In this document: in pieces, positions 8,843-16,583 of the stretch
How positions within the stretch are numbered: position 1 is the first letter of the stretch
How the letters are laid out: every line of letters begins with the position of its first letter
Assembly: GCA_050261915.1 (NCBI GenBank)
Contig: JBLNDT010000059.1
Location: 1 to 62,835, forward strand
DNA: 62,835 nt
DNA from: UBA699 sp050261915
GTDB lineage: Bacteria > Bacillota > Clostridia > Clostridiales > Clostridiaceae
Direction of reading: 5' to 3'
Made by a program: the position numbers and the translations under genes
The notes under the pieces: generated by a model
Databases searched by the model: none
What the model was told of the DNA's origin: nothing
The model's input: only the letters and a program-made list of their open reading frames with translations

Positions 8843-10216
8843 ATGAATTATGATATTATAATAGTTGGTGCTGGAGCCAGCGGTGTTTTTACTGCATATG
8901 AATTAATTCAGCAAAATTCAGAGGCCAAGGTTTTAATGATTGAAAAAGGTCATTCTTTGGACAAAAGAGTTTGTCCCATAGACAATAAAGAAATAAAGTC
9001 CTGCATACACTGCAAAGTTTGCAACATAGTAAACGGTTTTGGGGGGGCAGGAAGTCTTTCTGATGGAAAATATAATATAACAAACAGCTTTGGGGGAGAC
9101 TTGAATAAGTATCTTGGAGACAAGGAAGCATTAGATTTAATGTGGTATGTGGATCAAGTACTGTGCAGTATGGGTGGTGCCGATGCAAAGCTTTATTCCA
9201 CAGCAAATTCCGAGCTTAAAACAAAAGCTTTAAAATATGATCTTCATCTATTAGATGCCAAAGTAAGGCACTTTGGTACGGATAGAAATATTAAGATATT
9301 AGAAAACATGTTTAAATTCATTAAAGGAAAAATTGATATTATATTTGATTGTGAAGTAATAGATATAAAAAAGAACGATGAAAAATTCACCGTTGAAACT
9401 AAAAAAGACAGCTTTACATGTAAAGACCTTGTTTTGGCAACAGGGCGTTCCGGTTCGAAATGGATTTCAAACATTTGTGATAAAATGGATATAAAAACTG
9501 AAAGAAGCAGGGTGGATATAGGAGTTCGAGTAGAGCTTCCTGCAGAGGTTTTTGAACATATAACAAAAGATGTATATGAAAGTAAAATAGTATACAGAAC
9601 CAGTAAATACAATGATCTTGTAAGAACCTTCTGCATGAATCCATATGGTGAGGTTGTAACTGAAAATACAAATGGAATTGTTACTGTTAATGGACACAGT
9701 TATTCCGATGAAAGCCTTCATACAGAAAATACAAACTTTGCACTGCTTGTATCTAATAACTTTACAGAACCTTTCAGAGACAGTAATGAATATGGAGAGT
9801 CAATAGCAAGGCTCAGTAACATGCTTGGTGGAGGGGTTATTATTCAAAGGTTTGGGGACCTTATTAAAGGAAGAAGAACAAATATCAGAAGGATGGCAAA
9901 GAGCTTTACAAGGCCTACATTAAGCGCTACATCCGGTGATTTGAGTCTTGTTATACCTAAAAGACAGCTGGATGATATAATTGAGATGATATATGCACTG
10001 GATAAAATCGCACCGGGAACAGCAAATGAAGATACCCTTCTTTATGGTGTTGAAGTAAAGTTTTATAATTCAAAGGTAAATGTGGATAACAACCTTGAAA
10101 CCAAGGTTAAAAATTTATATATACTAGGAGACAGCTCCGGGGTAACCCATTCCTTATCCCAGGCCTCCGCCAGCGGGGTTCATATGGCCAGGATACTTTC
10201 TTCTAAATATAAATAA
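8843..10216 (+). CDS. FAD-dependent dehydrogenase (COG2509-like)
   Basis: The protein has 457 residues. The N-terminal dinucleotide-binding motif is IVGAGASGVFTAYEL (7-21), and the C-terminal YILGDSSGVTHSLSQA segment closes the FAD site. Four cysteines, C44, C54, C57 and C60 (CIHCKVC), lie directly before an FGGAGSLSDGKYN motif, which suggests an iron-sulfur or redox centre beside the flavin. The substrate is unknown. It is a single gene between two terminators. A GGTGTG ribosome site precedes the ATG. Confidence 0.8.
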   Translation: MNYDIIIVGAGASGVFTAYELIQQNSEAKVLMIEKGHSLDKRVCPIDNKEIKSCIHCKVCNIVNGFGGAGSLSDGKYNITNSFGGDLNKYLGDKEALDLMWYVDQVLCSMGGADAKLYSTANSELKTKALKYDLHLLDAKVRHFGTDRNIKILENMFKFIKGKIDIIFDCEVIDIKKNDEKFTVETKKDSFTCKDLVLATGRSGSKWISNICDKMDIKTERSRVDIGVRVELPAEVFEHITKDVYESKIVYRTSKYNDLVRTFCMNPYGEVVTENTNGIVTVNGHSYSDESLHTENTNFALLVSNNFTEPFRDSNEYGESIARLSNMLGGGVIIQRFGDLIKGRRTNIRRMAKSFTRPTLSATSGDLSLVIPKRQLDDIIEMIYALDKIAPGTANEDTLLYGVEVKFYNSKVNVDNNLETKVKNLYILGDSSGVTHSLSQASASGVHMARILSSKYK

Positions 10217-10222
10217 TAGTTT

Positions 10223-10246
10223 AAAAGCCCTATCAGGGCTTTTTTA
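10223..10246 (+). terminator. Terminator of the FAD-dependent dehydrogenase gene
   Basis: AAAGCCC-TATCA-GGGCTTT forms a seven-base stem followed by a T-run. Confidence 0.88.
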
Positions 10247-10256
10247 TTTGAGAGAC

Positions 10257-10300
10257 ACTTACGAATATTATCATATTTAACCAAATAAATGTTCGTGTTT
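10257..10300. promoter_or_regulatory. PurBox-like inverted pair upstream of purA
   Basis: ACTTACGAATATTA (10257-10270) and AAATGTTCGTGTTT (10287-10300) are inverted copies of a CGAA-centred box separated by 16 bases. This is the arrangement known for Bacillus subtilis PurR operators (paired 14-base PurBoxes 16-17 bases apart). They lie just before the purA promoter. A PurR homologue outside the window would be needed to use them. Confidence 0.6.
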
Positions 10301-10304
10301 ATTC

Positions 10305-10333
10305 TTGACTATTTATTTTTATTTTGGTAATAT
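10305..10333 (+). promoter_or_regulatory. purA promoter
   Basis: TTGACT (10305-10310) and TAATAT (10328-10333) have a 17-base spacer, and the element sits five bases after the PurBox-like pair. The leader to the ATG is about 70 bases. Confidence 0.7.
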
Positions 10334-10411
10334 TGTAAGGGGTATGTTTACAAAAAGTAAACTATCATTATAGCAATAGGTTTTAGAAAATTTGAAAGTG
10401 AGGAAATTGTT

Positions 10412-11698
10412 ATGTCAGCATTTATTGTACTGGGTGCTCAATGGGGAGATGAAGGCAAAGGTAAGATGACCGACTATCTTGCGGAGAGGGCAGATGTAGT
10501 AGTTAGATTTCAAGGAGGAAACAATGCAGGTCATACTGTAGAGGTTGGAGATAAACAGTATAAGCTTCATTTGATACCATCAGGCATATTGTATAAGGAA
10601 AAGTTAAACGTTATAGGTAATGGCGTTGTGCTTGATCCTAAAGCCTTGTTTCAGGAAATAAACTATTTGAGAGAATTAGGAGTAGAAGTAACCCCTGACA
10701 ACCTTATAATAAGTGACAGAGCTCAGTTGATAATGCCATATCATAGAATACTTGACGGCATAAAAGAAAGAGCAAGAGGACAGAAAGACATTGGTACTAC
10801 AGGAAAAGGAATAGGACCATGCTATACAGACAAAATGGAAAGAAGCGGAATAAGAGTATGCGATTTAATACATAAAGAAGTTTTTGAAGAAAAACTGACA
10901 GAATGTGTTGAAGCAAAGAGCATGCTTATAACAAGGGTTTATGGTGAAGAACCTTTGAATTATGAGGACATTCTTACAGAATACCTTGAGTATGCAGAAT
11001 TGCTAAGACCTTTTGTTAGAGATACTTCAGTAGAAGTTTATAATAGAATTAAACAGGGCAAGAAAGTACTTTTTGAAGGAGCTCAAGGAGCACTTCTTGA
11101 TATAGACTATGGTACATATCCTTATGTTACTTCCTCTAACACAATAGCAGGAGGGGTATGTATAGGAGCAGGAGTAGGTCCAACTATGATAGACAGCGCA
11201 GTAGGAATAGCTAAAGCTTATACTACACGTGTTGGAAAGGGACCATTCCCAACTGAGTTAAGTGATGATACTGGAGAATGGATACGTGAAAAAGGTTTTG
11301 AATATGGAGTGACCACAGGAAGAGCTAGAAGATGCGGATGGCTTGACATTGTAATATTGAAATCCTCAGCAAGAGTATCAGGATTAACAAGCTTTGCGGT
11401 TACAAAGATCGATACTTTAGCTGGCTTAGAAAAGGTCAAGATATGCACAGGCTACGAGCTTGATGGAAAAATCATTGATTATATTCCAGCAAGCCTTGTG
11501 GACTTAGGCAAATGCGTACCTATATATGAAGAGTTTGATGGATGGGATGAATCAATTGAAAATGCAAGAAGCTATGAAGACATTCCTGAAAATGCAAAAA
11601 TATACTTAAAAAGAATAGAAGAATTAACTGAAACAAAAATTTCAATAGTTTCTGTAGGACCAAAAAGAGATCAGACTATGGAGATAAATAAATTGTAG
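10412..11698 (+). CDS. purA: Adenylosuccinate synthetase
   Basis: The protein has 428 residues, full length. The GTP loop GAQWGDEGKGKMTDYL is at residues 8-23, GGNNAGHTVE follows, and GTTGKGIGPCY carries the IMP-binding region. It joins IMP and aspartate at the expense of GTP, the first step from IMP to AMP. The upstream PurBox-like pair suggests purine control. The ribosome site is GTGAGG. Confidence 0.97.
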   Translation: MSAFIVLGAQWGDEGKGKMTDYLAERADVVVRFQGGNNAGHTVEVGDKQYKLHLIPSGILYKEKLNVIGNGVVLDPKALFQEINYLRELGVEVTPDNLIISDRAQLIMPYHRILDGIKERARGQKDIGTTGKGIGPCYTDKMERSGIRVCDLIHKEVFEEKLTECVEAKSMLITRVYGEEPLNYEDILTEYLEYAELLRPFVRDTSVEVYNRIKQGKKVLFEGAQGALLDIDYGTYPYVTSSNTIAGGVCIGAGVGPTMIDSAVGIAKAYTTRVGKGPFPTELSDDTGEWIREKGFEYGVTTGRARRCGWLDIVILKSSARVSGLTSFAVTKIDTLAGLEKVKICTGYELDGKIIDYIPASLVDLGKCVPIYEEFDGWDESIENARSYEDIPENAKIYLKRIEELTETKISIVSVGPKRDQTMEINKL

Positions 11699-11733
11699 AA
11701 TTACTTGAAATAGTAATAATTGTTTCTTATAAT

Positions 11734-11763
11734 AGGCTTAGGTGGTAATGCCTGAATATTTTT
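11734..11763 (+). terminator. Weak terminator after purA
   Basis: AGGCTTA pairs with TAATGCCT with one bulged base around a GGTGG loop, followed by GAATATTTTTT. The stem is short, so read-through into the next gene is likely. Confidence 0.4.
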
Positions 11764-11781
11764 TAAAGCGAGGTATTTTTT

Positions 11782-11967
11782 ATGAAAATAACTAAAGATA
11801 TGACAGTTGGAGATGTTGTTAGACAGTTTCCTGGAGCAGCAGAAACATTGCAGTCCTTTGGTATGGGATGTGTATTCTGTCCATCAGCTCAGGGAGAAAA
11901 TATAGAGCAGGCTGCAATGGTTCATGGAATAGATGTAGATGCTTTACTTCAAGCACTAAATAAATAG
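11782..11967 (+). CDS. DUF1858 redox-disulfide domain protein
   Basis: The protein has 61 residues and matches the DUF1858 domain (called hybrid-cluster-protein-associated redox disulfide domain): MTVGDVVRQFPGAAETL, then GMGCVFCPSAQGE, with the redox pair C30 and C33. Proteins of this group are thought to take part in thiol or iron-sulfur chemistry, but no specific reaction is established. A GCGAGGT ribosome site precedes the ATG. It lies 83 bases after purA and has its own terminator. Confidence 0.85.
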   Translation: MKITKDMTVGDVVRQFPGAAETLQSFGMGCVFCPSAQGENIEQAAMVHGIDVDALLQALNK

Positions 11968-11978
11968 GATTTACTTAA

Positions 11979-12008
11979 ATGAGGTAACATTTTGTTATCT
12001 CATTTTTA
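11979..12008 (+). terminator. Terminator of the DUF1858 gene
   Basis: ATGAGGTAAC and GTTATCTCAT form a ten-base stem with one G-T pair, followed by TTTTATT. Confidence 0.75.
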
Positions 12009-12030
12009 TTAATCTAAAAGAGGTGTTATA

Positions 12031-12774
12031 ATGACTGCTAAAACCGCAGAAAAGGAATATGAAATTCACTACTATGAGGTAGATTACAAAAAAGAAATGC
12101 TTATAACAAGTCTTATGAACTATTTTGGAGATTTATGCACAAGACAGTCTGAAAGTCTTGGGCTGACCTTTGATTACATGAAGGAAAACAATTGTGTATG
12201 GGTGCTGTATAAATGGGATATAAAAATTAAGAAGTATCCTGTTTATGGGGAAGTGATAAAAATAAAAACAATTCCAAACTCATTTAGAAGGTTTTACGGA
12301 TATAGAAAATTTGAAGTTAGAAATGAAAAGGATGAACTGATTATTGAAGGGGATTCCATGTGGTTTCTTATAGATATGAATAAGAGAAAACCATTAAAAA
12401 TTCCAAAGGAAATGTATGATATTTTTGGACTTGGAGAAGAGGATAATGAAAAAACTGAAATAAGAAAAATCAAACTTCCTGATGAATTTGAAATAACCAA
12501 GAATTTTTATGTAAGGTATAGCGATATAGATACAAATCTTCACGTTAACAATGTAAAGTATGCAGACTGGGTTATAGAAACAGTGCCTATGGACATAGTA
12601 ACGAAATGCTCCTTAAAAAGCATAAATATAACCTATGAAAAAGAAACCATGTATGGTGACATAATTAAGGTGTATACGAATGTAAATAAAGTTGAAAAGG
12701 GAGCAGTTTGTCTCCATAAGATTGAAGACAGCAAAGGTAATGTTATTACAACAGCTGAAACCTGCTGGGGATAA
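12031..12774 (+). CDS. Acyl-ACP thioesterase
   Basis: The protein has 247 residues and the double hot-dog layout of bacterial FatA/FatB-type thioesterases. The first hot-dog has SLGLTFDYMKENN and the second DIDTNLHVNNVKYADW, whose N-x-H segment holds the usual catalytic residues. It should release free fatty acids from acyl carrier protein. It lies about 6 kb before the fatty-acid operon and lacks a FabT-type box. It ends one base before the convergent flavoprotein gene. Confidence 0.88.
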   Translation: MTAKTAEKEYEIHYYEVDYKKEMLITSLMNYFGDLCTRQSESLGLTFDYMKENNCVWVLYKWDIKIKKYPVYGEVIKIKTIPNSFRRFYGYRKFEVRNEKDELIIEGDSMWFLIDMNKRKPLKIPKEMYDIFGLGEEDNEKTEIRKIKLPDEFEITKNFYVRYSDIDTNLHVNNVKYADWVIETVPMDIVTKCSLKSINITYEKETMYGDIIKVYTNVNKVEKGAVCLHKIEDSKGNVITTAETCWG

Positions 12775-13992
12775 TTAATCCCCGGCAGATGCATTTTTTG
12801 CAGCTATATATGCTGAGGCCCATGCCCATTGGAGGTTGAAGCCTCCGCAGTCTCCATCCACATCAAGAATTTCACCTGCAAAATAAAGATTTGGAAAAAG
12901 CTTTGATTGAAGAGTTTCATTAGATACCTCTTTTGTATCTATGCCTCCGGCGGTAACCTGGGCATTGGAAAATGAGTTTGTATCATAAATTTTAAATTTC
13001 CAGCATTTCATTAATCCAATTAAGCTTATCTTTTCATTTTTTGTAAGCGCACCACATTCCTTGTGAATATCTGTAATACCTGCCTCTTTAAGAAGTATGG
13101 GTATTAGTTTTTTATTTATAATTCCTATCATTGAGTTAAAAACACTTCTGTAATAAAATATTCCAAAATGGTTTTCAATAAAGTCCTTTAATTCCAAGGT
13201 GGACATTTGAGGCATCATATCTACTTCAATATATGGGTCTTCACCCATTGATAAAGACTTGGCAGCTATTCTGCTAAGCTGTATTATAGGAGGTCCTGAA
13301 ATCCCGTAATCTGTAAAGAGTATTTCCCCATATTCCATTTTAGAGTCAATCTTTGCAGTACCGTTAAACTTTATACCGCTAAGGGCCTTTAAGCTTCCAT
13401 GCTTAAGTTTAAGCTGCACTAAAGCAGGAAAAGGAGTTATTATATTATGACCAAGTTCCTTTGCTATTTTGTACCCTGAACCATCCGACCCGGTGGAGGC
13501 GTAGGACTTTCCTCCACAGCACAATATTAGCTTTCTGCATTGAAATGTATTTTCTGCGGTTAAAACTTTAAAACCGTTTTTTATTTTAATTATACTTTTA
13601 ACCTTTGAATTGTTATATAGGGGAATATCTCTTTCCTCTAGAGCCATTCTAAACACATCCAACACTGAAGAAGCCTGAAGGGATAGTGGAAATACCTTAT
13701 CATCCTCTAACGTAACTAGGGGAAGCCCTAAAAGAGAAAAAAAGTTATTAGTTTCATTATAGTTAAAGTTCTCAAGCGCATATTTTGGAAAATCAGAATC
13801 TGCACCATGATATCTTGAAATCAAAATATTTCTATTACTTATATTGCATCTTCCATTACCTGTGGTAAGAAGCTTTCTTCCAATTCGCTCAGTGCCTTCA
13901 ATTATTGCAGCATCTTTTCCCATGTCTTTGCATACCACTGCAGCGGCAAGACCGGAAGCTCCACCACCTATTATAAGAATATCGTGAAACAA
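12775..13992 (-). CDS. HI0933/BaiN-family flavoprotein
   Basis: The protein has 405 residues. The N-terminal FAD motif is IIGGGASGLAAAVVC (6-20), followed by RKLLTTGNGRCNISN, which is diagnostic of the HI0933 (YhiN, BaiN) family; NLYFAGEILDVDGDCGGFNLQWAWASG-like residues close the C-terminus. The family is related to NAD(P)H-dependent flavin oxidoreductases, including bile-acid-induced BaiN, but most members have no known substrate. It is convergent with the thioesterase gene and divergent from the PPDK regulator. Confidence 0.85.
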   Translation of the reverse strand: MFHDILIIGGGASGLAAAVVCKDMGKDAAIIEGTERIGRKLLTTGNGRCNISNRNILISRYHGADSDFPKYALENFNYNETNNFFSLLGLPLVTLEDDKVFPLSLQASSVLDVFRMALEERDIPLYNNSKVKSIIKIKNGFKVLTAENTFQCRKLILCCGGKSYASTGSDGSGYKIAKELGHNIITPFPALVQLKLKHGSLKALSGIKFNGTAKIDSKMEYGEILFTDYGISGPPIIQLSRIAAKSLSMGEDPYIEVDMMPQMSTLELKDFIENHFGIFYYRSVFNSMIGIINKKLIPILLKEAGITDIHKECGALTKNEKISLIGLMKCWKFKIYDTNSFSNAQVTAGGIDTKEVSNETLQSKLFPNLYFAGEILDVDGDCGGFNLQWAWASAYIAAKNASAGD

Positions 13993-14076
13993 GTTCTCAT
14001 CTCCCTGTAAATTTATCGTTGAGTTATAAGTAAATACTGGTATAATTATTTTATCACAAATATGGAGGTAATAAAA

Positions 14077-14898
14077 TTGTATAAAATATATGCTGTGTCC
14101 GATTCCATCGGTGAAACCTCAGAACTAGTTGCAAGAGCAACAGCAAGTCAATTTGGCGGTAAAATTGATGTTCAGAGAGTTCCATATTTAAAAACTATTG
14201 GGGACGTGGATAACTTTATTGAAAAAATAGAGGATTATTCGAAGGCAATGATCATATCTACTATCATAACCCTAGATGTAAGAAAATATCTGGTTAGTAA
14301 ATGTGTAGAAAATAATATACATGTTATAAATGTGCTTGGCTCATGCATAAGCATGGCTTCAATGATGCTTAATACAGTTCCTGAATATAAGCCTGGAGCA
14401 ATATGGGGCATAGACTCAAAATATTACAAAAAAATTGAAGCAATGGAATTTGCAATTCAATATGACGATAGTAAGGATCATTCAGGTATAAAACATGCTG
14501 ATGTGGTGCTTGTGGGGCTTTCAAGAACCTCAAAAACCCCAATATGCATGTACCTTGCAAATAGAGGAATAAAGGCATTAAATGTTCCCCTGGTACCTGA
14601 AGTACCTGTACCAGAAGAGCTTTACTGCATAGACAGAAAGAAAATTATAGGGCTCACCATAGACCCTATGAATCTTATCGACATAAGACGGAACAGACTC
14701 AATAGAATGGACAGAACCGCAAGACTTTCCTCAGAGCTTCAATATGCAAATGCTGAAAGGATTTTATTCGAGTTTGATTTTGCTGAAAAAGTAATGAGAA
14801 GGTTAAATTGCAAAGTGATAGATGTTACAAACAGGGCTATAGAAGATACAGCACTGCTAATAATGGAAAATTTGGGAAGTGCAAATAAAATAATTTAA
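14077..14898 (+). CDS. Pyruvate, phosphate dikinase regulatory protein
   Basis: The protein has 273 residues from the TTG at 14077. The upstream ATG at 14062 overlaps the GGAGG ribosome site and is not a plausible start. The family (DUF299/PDRP) begins YKIYAVSDSIGETSE, and its P-loop GLSRTSKT is at 147-154. It is a bifunctional ADP-dependent kinase and phosphorylase that switches PPDK off and on by threonine phosphorylation. No PPDK gene is in this window. The tRNA cluster follows. Confidence 0.93.
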   Translation: MYKIYAVSDSIGETSELVARATASQFGGKIDVQRVPYLKTIGDVDNFIEKIEDYSKAMIISTIITLDVRKYLVSKCVENNIHVINVLGSCISMASMMLNTVPEYKPGAIWGIDSKYYKKIEAMEFAIQYDDSKDHSGIKHADVVLVGLSRTSKTPICMYLANRGIKALNVPLVPEVPVPEELYCIDRKKIIGLTIDPMNLIDIRRNRLNRMDRTARLSSELQYANAERILFEFDFAEKVMRRLNCKVIDVTNRAIEDTALLIMENLGSANKII

Positions 14899-14916
14899 AA
14901 AAAAAGAAAAAACATG

Positions 14917-14945
14917 TTGACACTTTATTAAATTTTAGGTATTAT
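14917..14945 (+). promoter_or_regulatory. Promoter of the tRNA cluster
   Basis: TTGACA (14917-14922) and TATTAT (14940-14945) have a 17-base spacer, about 40 bases before the first tRNA. Confidence 0.75.
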
Positions 14946-14986
14946 AGTCTATGTCGGGTTGCTCAGCGGACCTGATTTTAGTAAAC

Positions 14987-15061
14987 GGCCCCTTGGTCAA
15001 GCGGTCAAGACACCACCCTTTCACGGTGGTAACAGGAGTTCGATTCTCCTAGGGGTCACCA
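14987..15061 (+). tRNA. tRNA-Glu (TTC), copy 1
   Basis: Full cloverleaf: acceptor GGCCCCT/AGGGGTC, anticodon loop CTTTCAC, T-loop GGAGTTCGATTCTCC, encoded CCA. Its sequence is identical to copy 2 at 15326. Confidence 0.97.
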
Positions 15062-15068
15062 TTAATGT

Positions 15069-15144
15069 GGGCGCATAGCTCAGCTGGGAGAGCATCTGCC
15101 TTACAAGCAGAGGGTCACAGGTTCGAGCCCTGTTGTGCCCACCA
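15069..15144 (+). tRNA. tRNA-Val (TAC), copy 1
   Basis: Acceptor GGGCGCA/TGTGCCC, D-arm GCTCAGCTGGGAGAGC, anticodon loop CTTACAA, T-loop GGTTCGAGCCC, encoded CCA. Identical to copy 2 at 15409. Confidence 0.97.
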
Positions 15145-15150
15145 CATTAT

Positions 15151-15227
15151 GGCCCAGTGGCTCAGATGGTTAGAGTGCCGGCCTGTCACGCCGGAGGTCG
15201 AGGGTTCGAGTCCCTTCTGGGTCGCCA
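15151..15227 (+). tRNA. tRNA-Asp (GTC), copy 1
   Basis: Acceptor GGCCCAG/CTGGGTC, anticodon loop CTGTCAC, T-loop GGTTCGAGTCC, encoded CCA. Identical to copy 2 at 15501. Confidence 0.97.
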
Positions 15228-15234
15228 TAATTTT

Positions 15235-15309
15235 GCTGGCATGGCTCAACGGTAGAGCAGCTGACTTGTAATCAGCAGGTTGTAGGTTCGATTCCTATTG
15301 CCAGCTCCA
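15235..15309 (+). tRNA. tRNA-Thr (TGT)
   Basis: Acceptor GCTGGCA/TGCCAGC, anticodon loop CTTGTAA, T-loop GGTTCGATTCC, encoded CCA. It is the only tRNA of this cluster in single copy and separates the two Glu-Val-Asp triplets. Confidence 0.97.
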
Positions 15310-15325
15310 TTATACAACTTAATAC

Positions 15326-15400
15326 GGCCCCTTGGTCAAGCGGTCAAGACACCACCCTTTCACGGTGGTAACAGGAGTTCGATTCTCCTAGGGGTCACCA
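15326..15400 (+). tRNA. tRNA-Glu (TTC), copy 2
   Basis: Same 75 bases as the first copy, with anticodon loop CTTTCAC and encoded CCA. Confidence 0.97.
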
Positions 15401-15408
15401 TTAAATGT

Positions 15409-15484
15409 GGGCGCATAGCTCAGCTGGGAGAGCATCTGCCTTACAAGCAGAGGGTCACAGGTTCGAGCCCTGTTGTGCCCACCA
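15409..15484 (+). tRNA. tRNA-Val (TAC), copy 2
   Basis: Same 76 bases as the first copy, with anticodon loop CTTACAA and encoded CCA. The spacer to the preceding Glu gene is one base longer than in the first triplet. Confidence 0.97.
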
Positions 15485-15500
15485 TTTTTTTAATGATTTT

Positions 15501-15577
15501 GGCCCAGTGGCTCAGATGGTTAGAGTGCCGGCCTGTCACGCCGGAGGTCGAGGGTTCGAGTCCCTTCTGGGTCGCCA
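15501..15577 (+). tRNA. tRNA-Asp (GTC), copy 2
   Basis: Same 77 bases as the first copy. The spacer before it is unrelated to that of copy 1. It is directly followed by the cluster terminator. Confidence 0.97.
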
Positions 15578-15580
15578 AAA

Positions 15581-15611
15581 AAATAAGCTGCAATTTGCAG
15601 CTTATTTTTTA
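15581..15611. terminator. Bidirectional terminator between tRNA cluster and DnaI-like gene
   Basis: AAATAAGCTGCA and TGCAGCTTATTT form a twelve-base stem with a three-base loop and T-runs on both strands. It ends the tRNA transcript and, on the minus strand, overlaps the stop region of the DnaI-like gene. Confidence 0.9.
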
Positions 15612-16583
15612 TTTCTTATATTTTCTGCTTATTCTTAAATCCTCACCATAAAATTTACACAGCTTGAAATCTCCAAGGAGTCTTGAGGCTATTCTTTCAG
15701 AATACATGGCACTTAAGGCATCAAGACCGCAATTAGTGGATATAAGCATTTTATTTCCTTTTAAGAGCTTTCTGTTTATTAAATTAAACAACTCTGTCTT
15801 TGAAAATTCGGATATCTGTTCTGAACCTAAATCATCAATTATAAGAAGGTCGCATTTTAAAAGCAATTCCTCCAGATCTGAATCATTTTCAAAACGAATG
15901 GTTCTCAAATCTGAAATAAGCTCCTCTGAGGTTCTGTAAACCACGAAGATGCCTCTATCAAGTAATTCCTTTGCTATACAGTTTGAAAGAAAAGTTTTAC
16001 CTGTGCCAGGACCTCCAAAGAAAAGAATATTTTCTTCGGATTCATTAAAATGTTCAATAAAGTTCCAACAAATATTTGTGGTGTCCTCAATGTTCTTTCT
16101 TGGACTTTTTGGTTCAGATGCTTTTTTCGCACTGCTGAATAATTCTAAATCAAAATTAGAAAAATTCTTATCCTTTAGCATTTTCTTTAAATCCGAATTA
16201 TTATAATAGATTTCAATAAGTTTATTCTTGAAGCAGGAGCATTTTTCAGACCCTATAAAACCGGTATCCTTGCATTTACTGCATTTATAGTGGAGGTCAA
16301 GGTAGTCCATGGGGTAGCCGTGGCTCACTAAAAGCTCTGACTTTCTTATTCTTAAATCTGTAACCTTTTCCTTAAGAGAATTAATGATGCTGTCAATATT
16401 TGCTGCCCCTTTAAGCACTTCCATGGAAAGCTTTAAGCCGGTTTCAGCAATGCTTTGTTCAATATTAATAATCTCGGGAATTTTTTTTTCTATTTCAGCT
16501 CTTCTTGCTTTAAGTAAATTTTCTTCATTATTTCTTATGTTTTCATATAGCTGAAGAACTTTGGATTGGTATTTTTTAATCAT
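15609..16583 (-). CDS. DnaC/DnaI-like helicase loader ATPase
   Basis: The protein has 324 residues: an N-terminal helical part, a zinc-binding cluster (C101, C104, C115, C117) and an AAA+ ATPase domain with Walker A GGPGTGKT (190-197) and Walker B LLIIDDLGSE. This is the layout of DnaI/DnaC proteins that load the replicative helicase. Its ATG overlaps the end of the DnaD-like gene by eight bases, and the pair probably acts together in primosome assembly. Confidence 0.87.
   Translation of the reverse strand: MIKKYQSKVLQLYENIRNNEENLLKARRAEIEKKIPEIINIEQSIAETGLKLSMEVLKGAANIDSIINSLKEKVTDLRIRKSELLVSHGYPMDYLDLHYKCSKCKDTGFIGSEKCSCFKNKLIEIYYNNSDLKKMLKDKNFSNFDLELFSSAKKASEPKSPRKNIEDTTNICWNFIEHFNESEENILFFGGPGTGKTFLSNCIAKELLDRGIFVVYRTSEELISDLRTIRFENDSDLEELLLKCDLLIIDDLGSEQISEFSKTELFNLINRKLLKGNKMLISTNCGLDALSAMYSERIASRLLGDFKLCKFYGEDLRISRKYKK

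Noticed and set aside
14062..14076. ATG at 14062 as start of the PPDK regulator
   Set aside because: It overlaps the GGAGG ribosome site; the TTG at 14077 is correctly spaced and gives the family's usual N-terminus.
15065..15651. Plus-strand open frames across the tRNA cluster
   Set aside because: They translate tRNA sequence (for example the D-arm GCTCAGCTGGGAGAGC) and have no ribosome sites.
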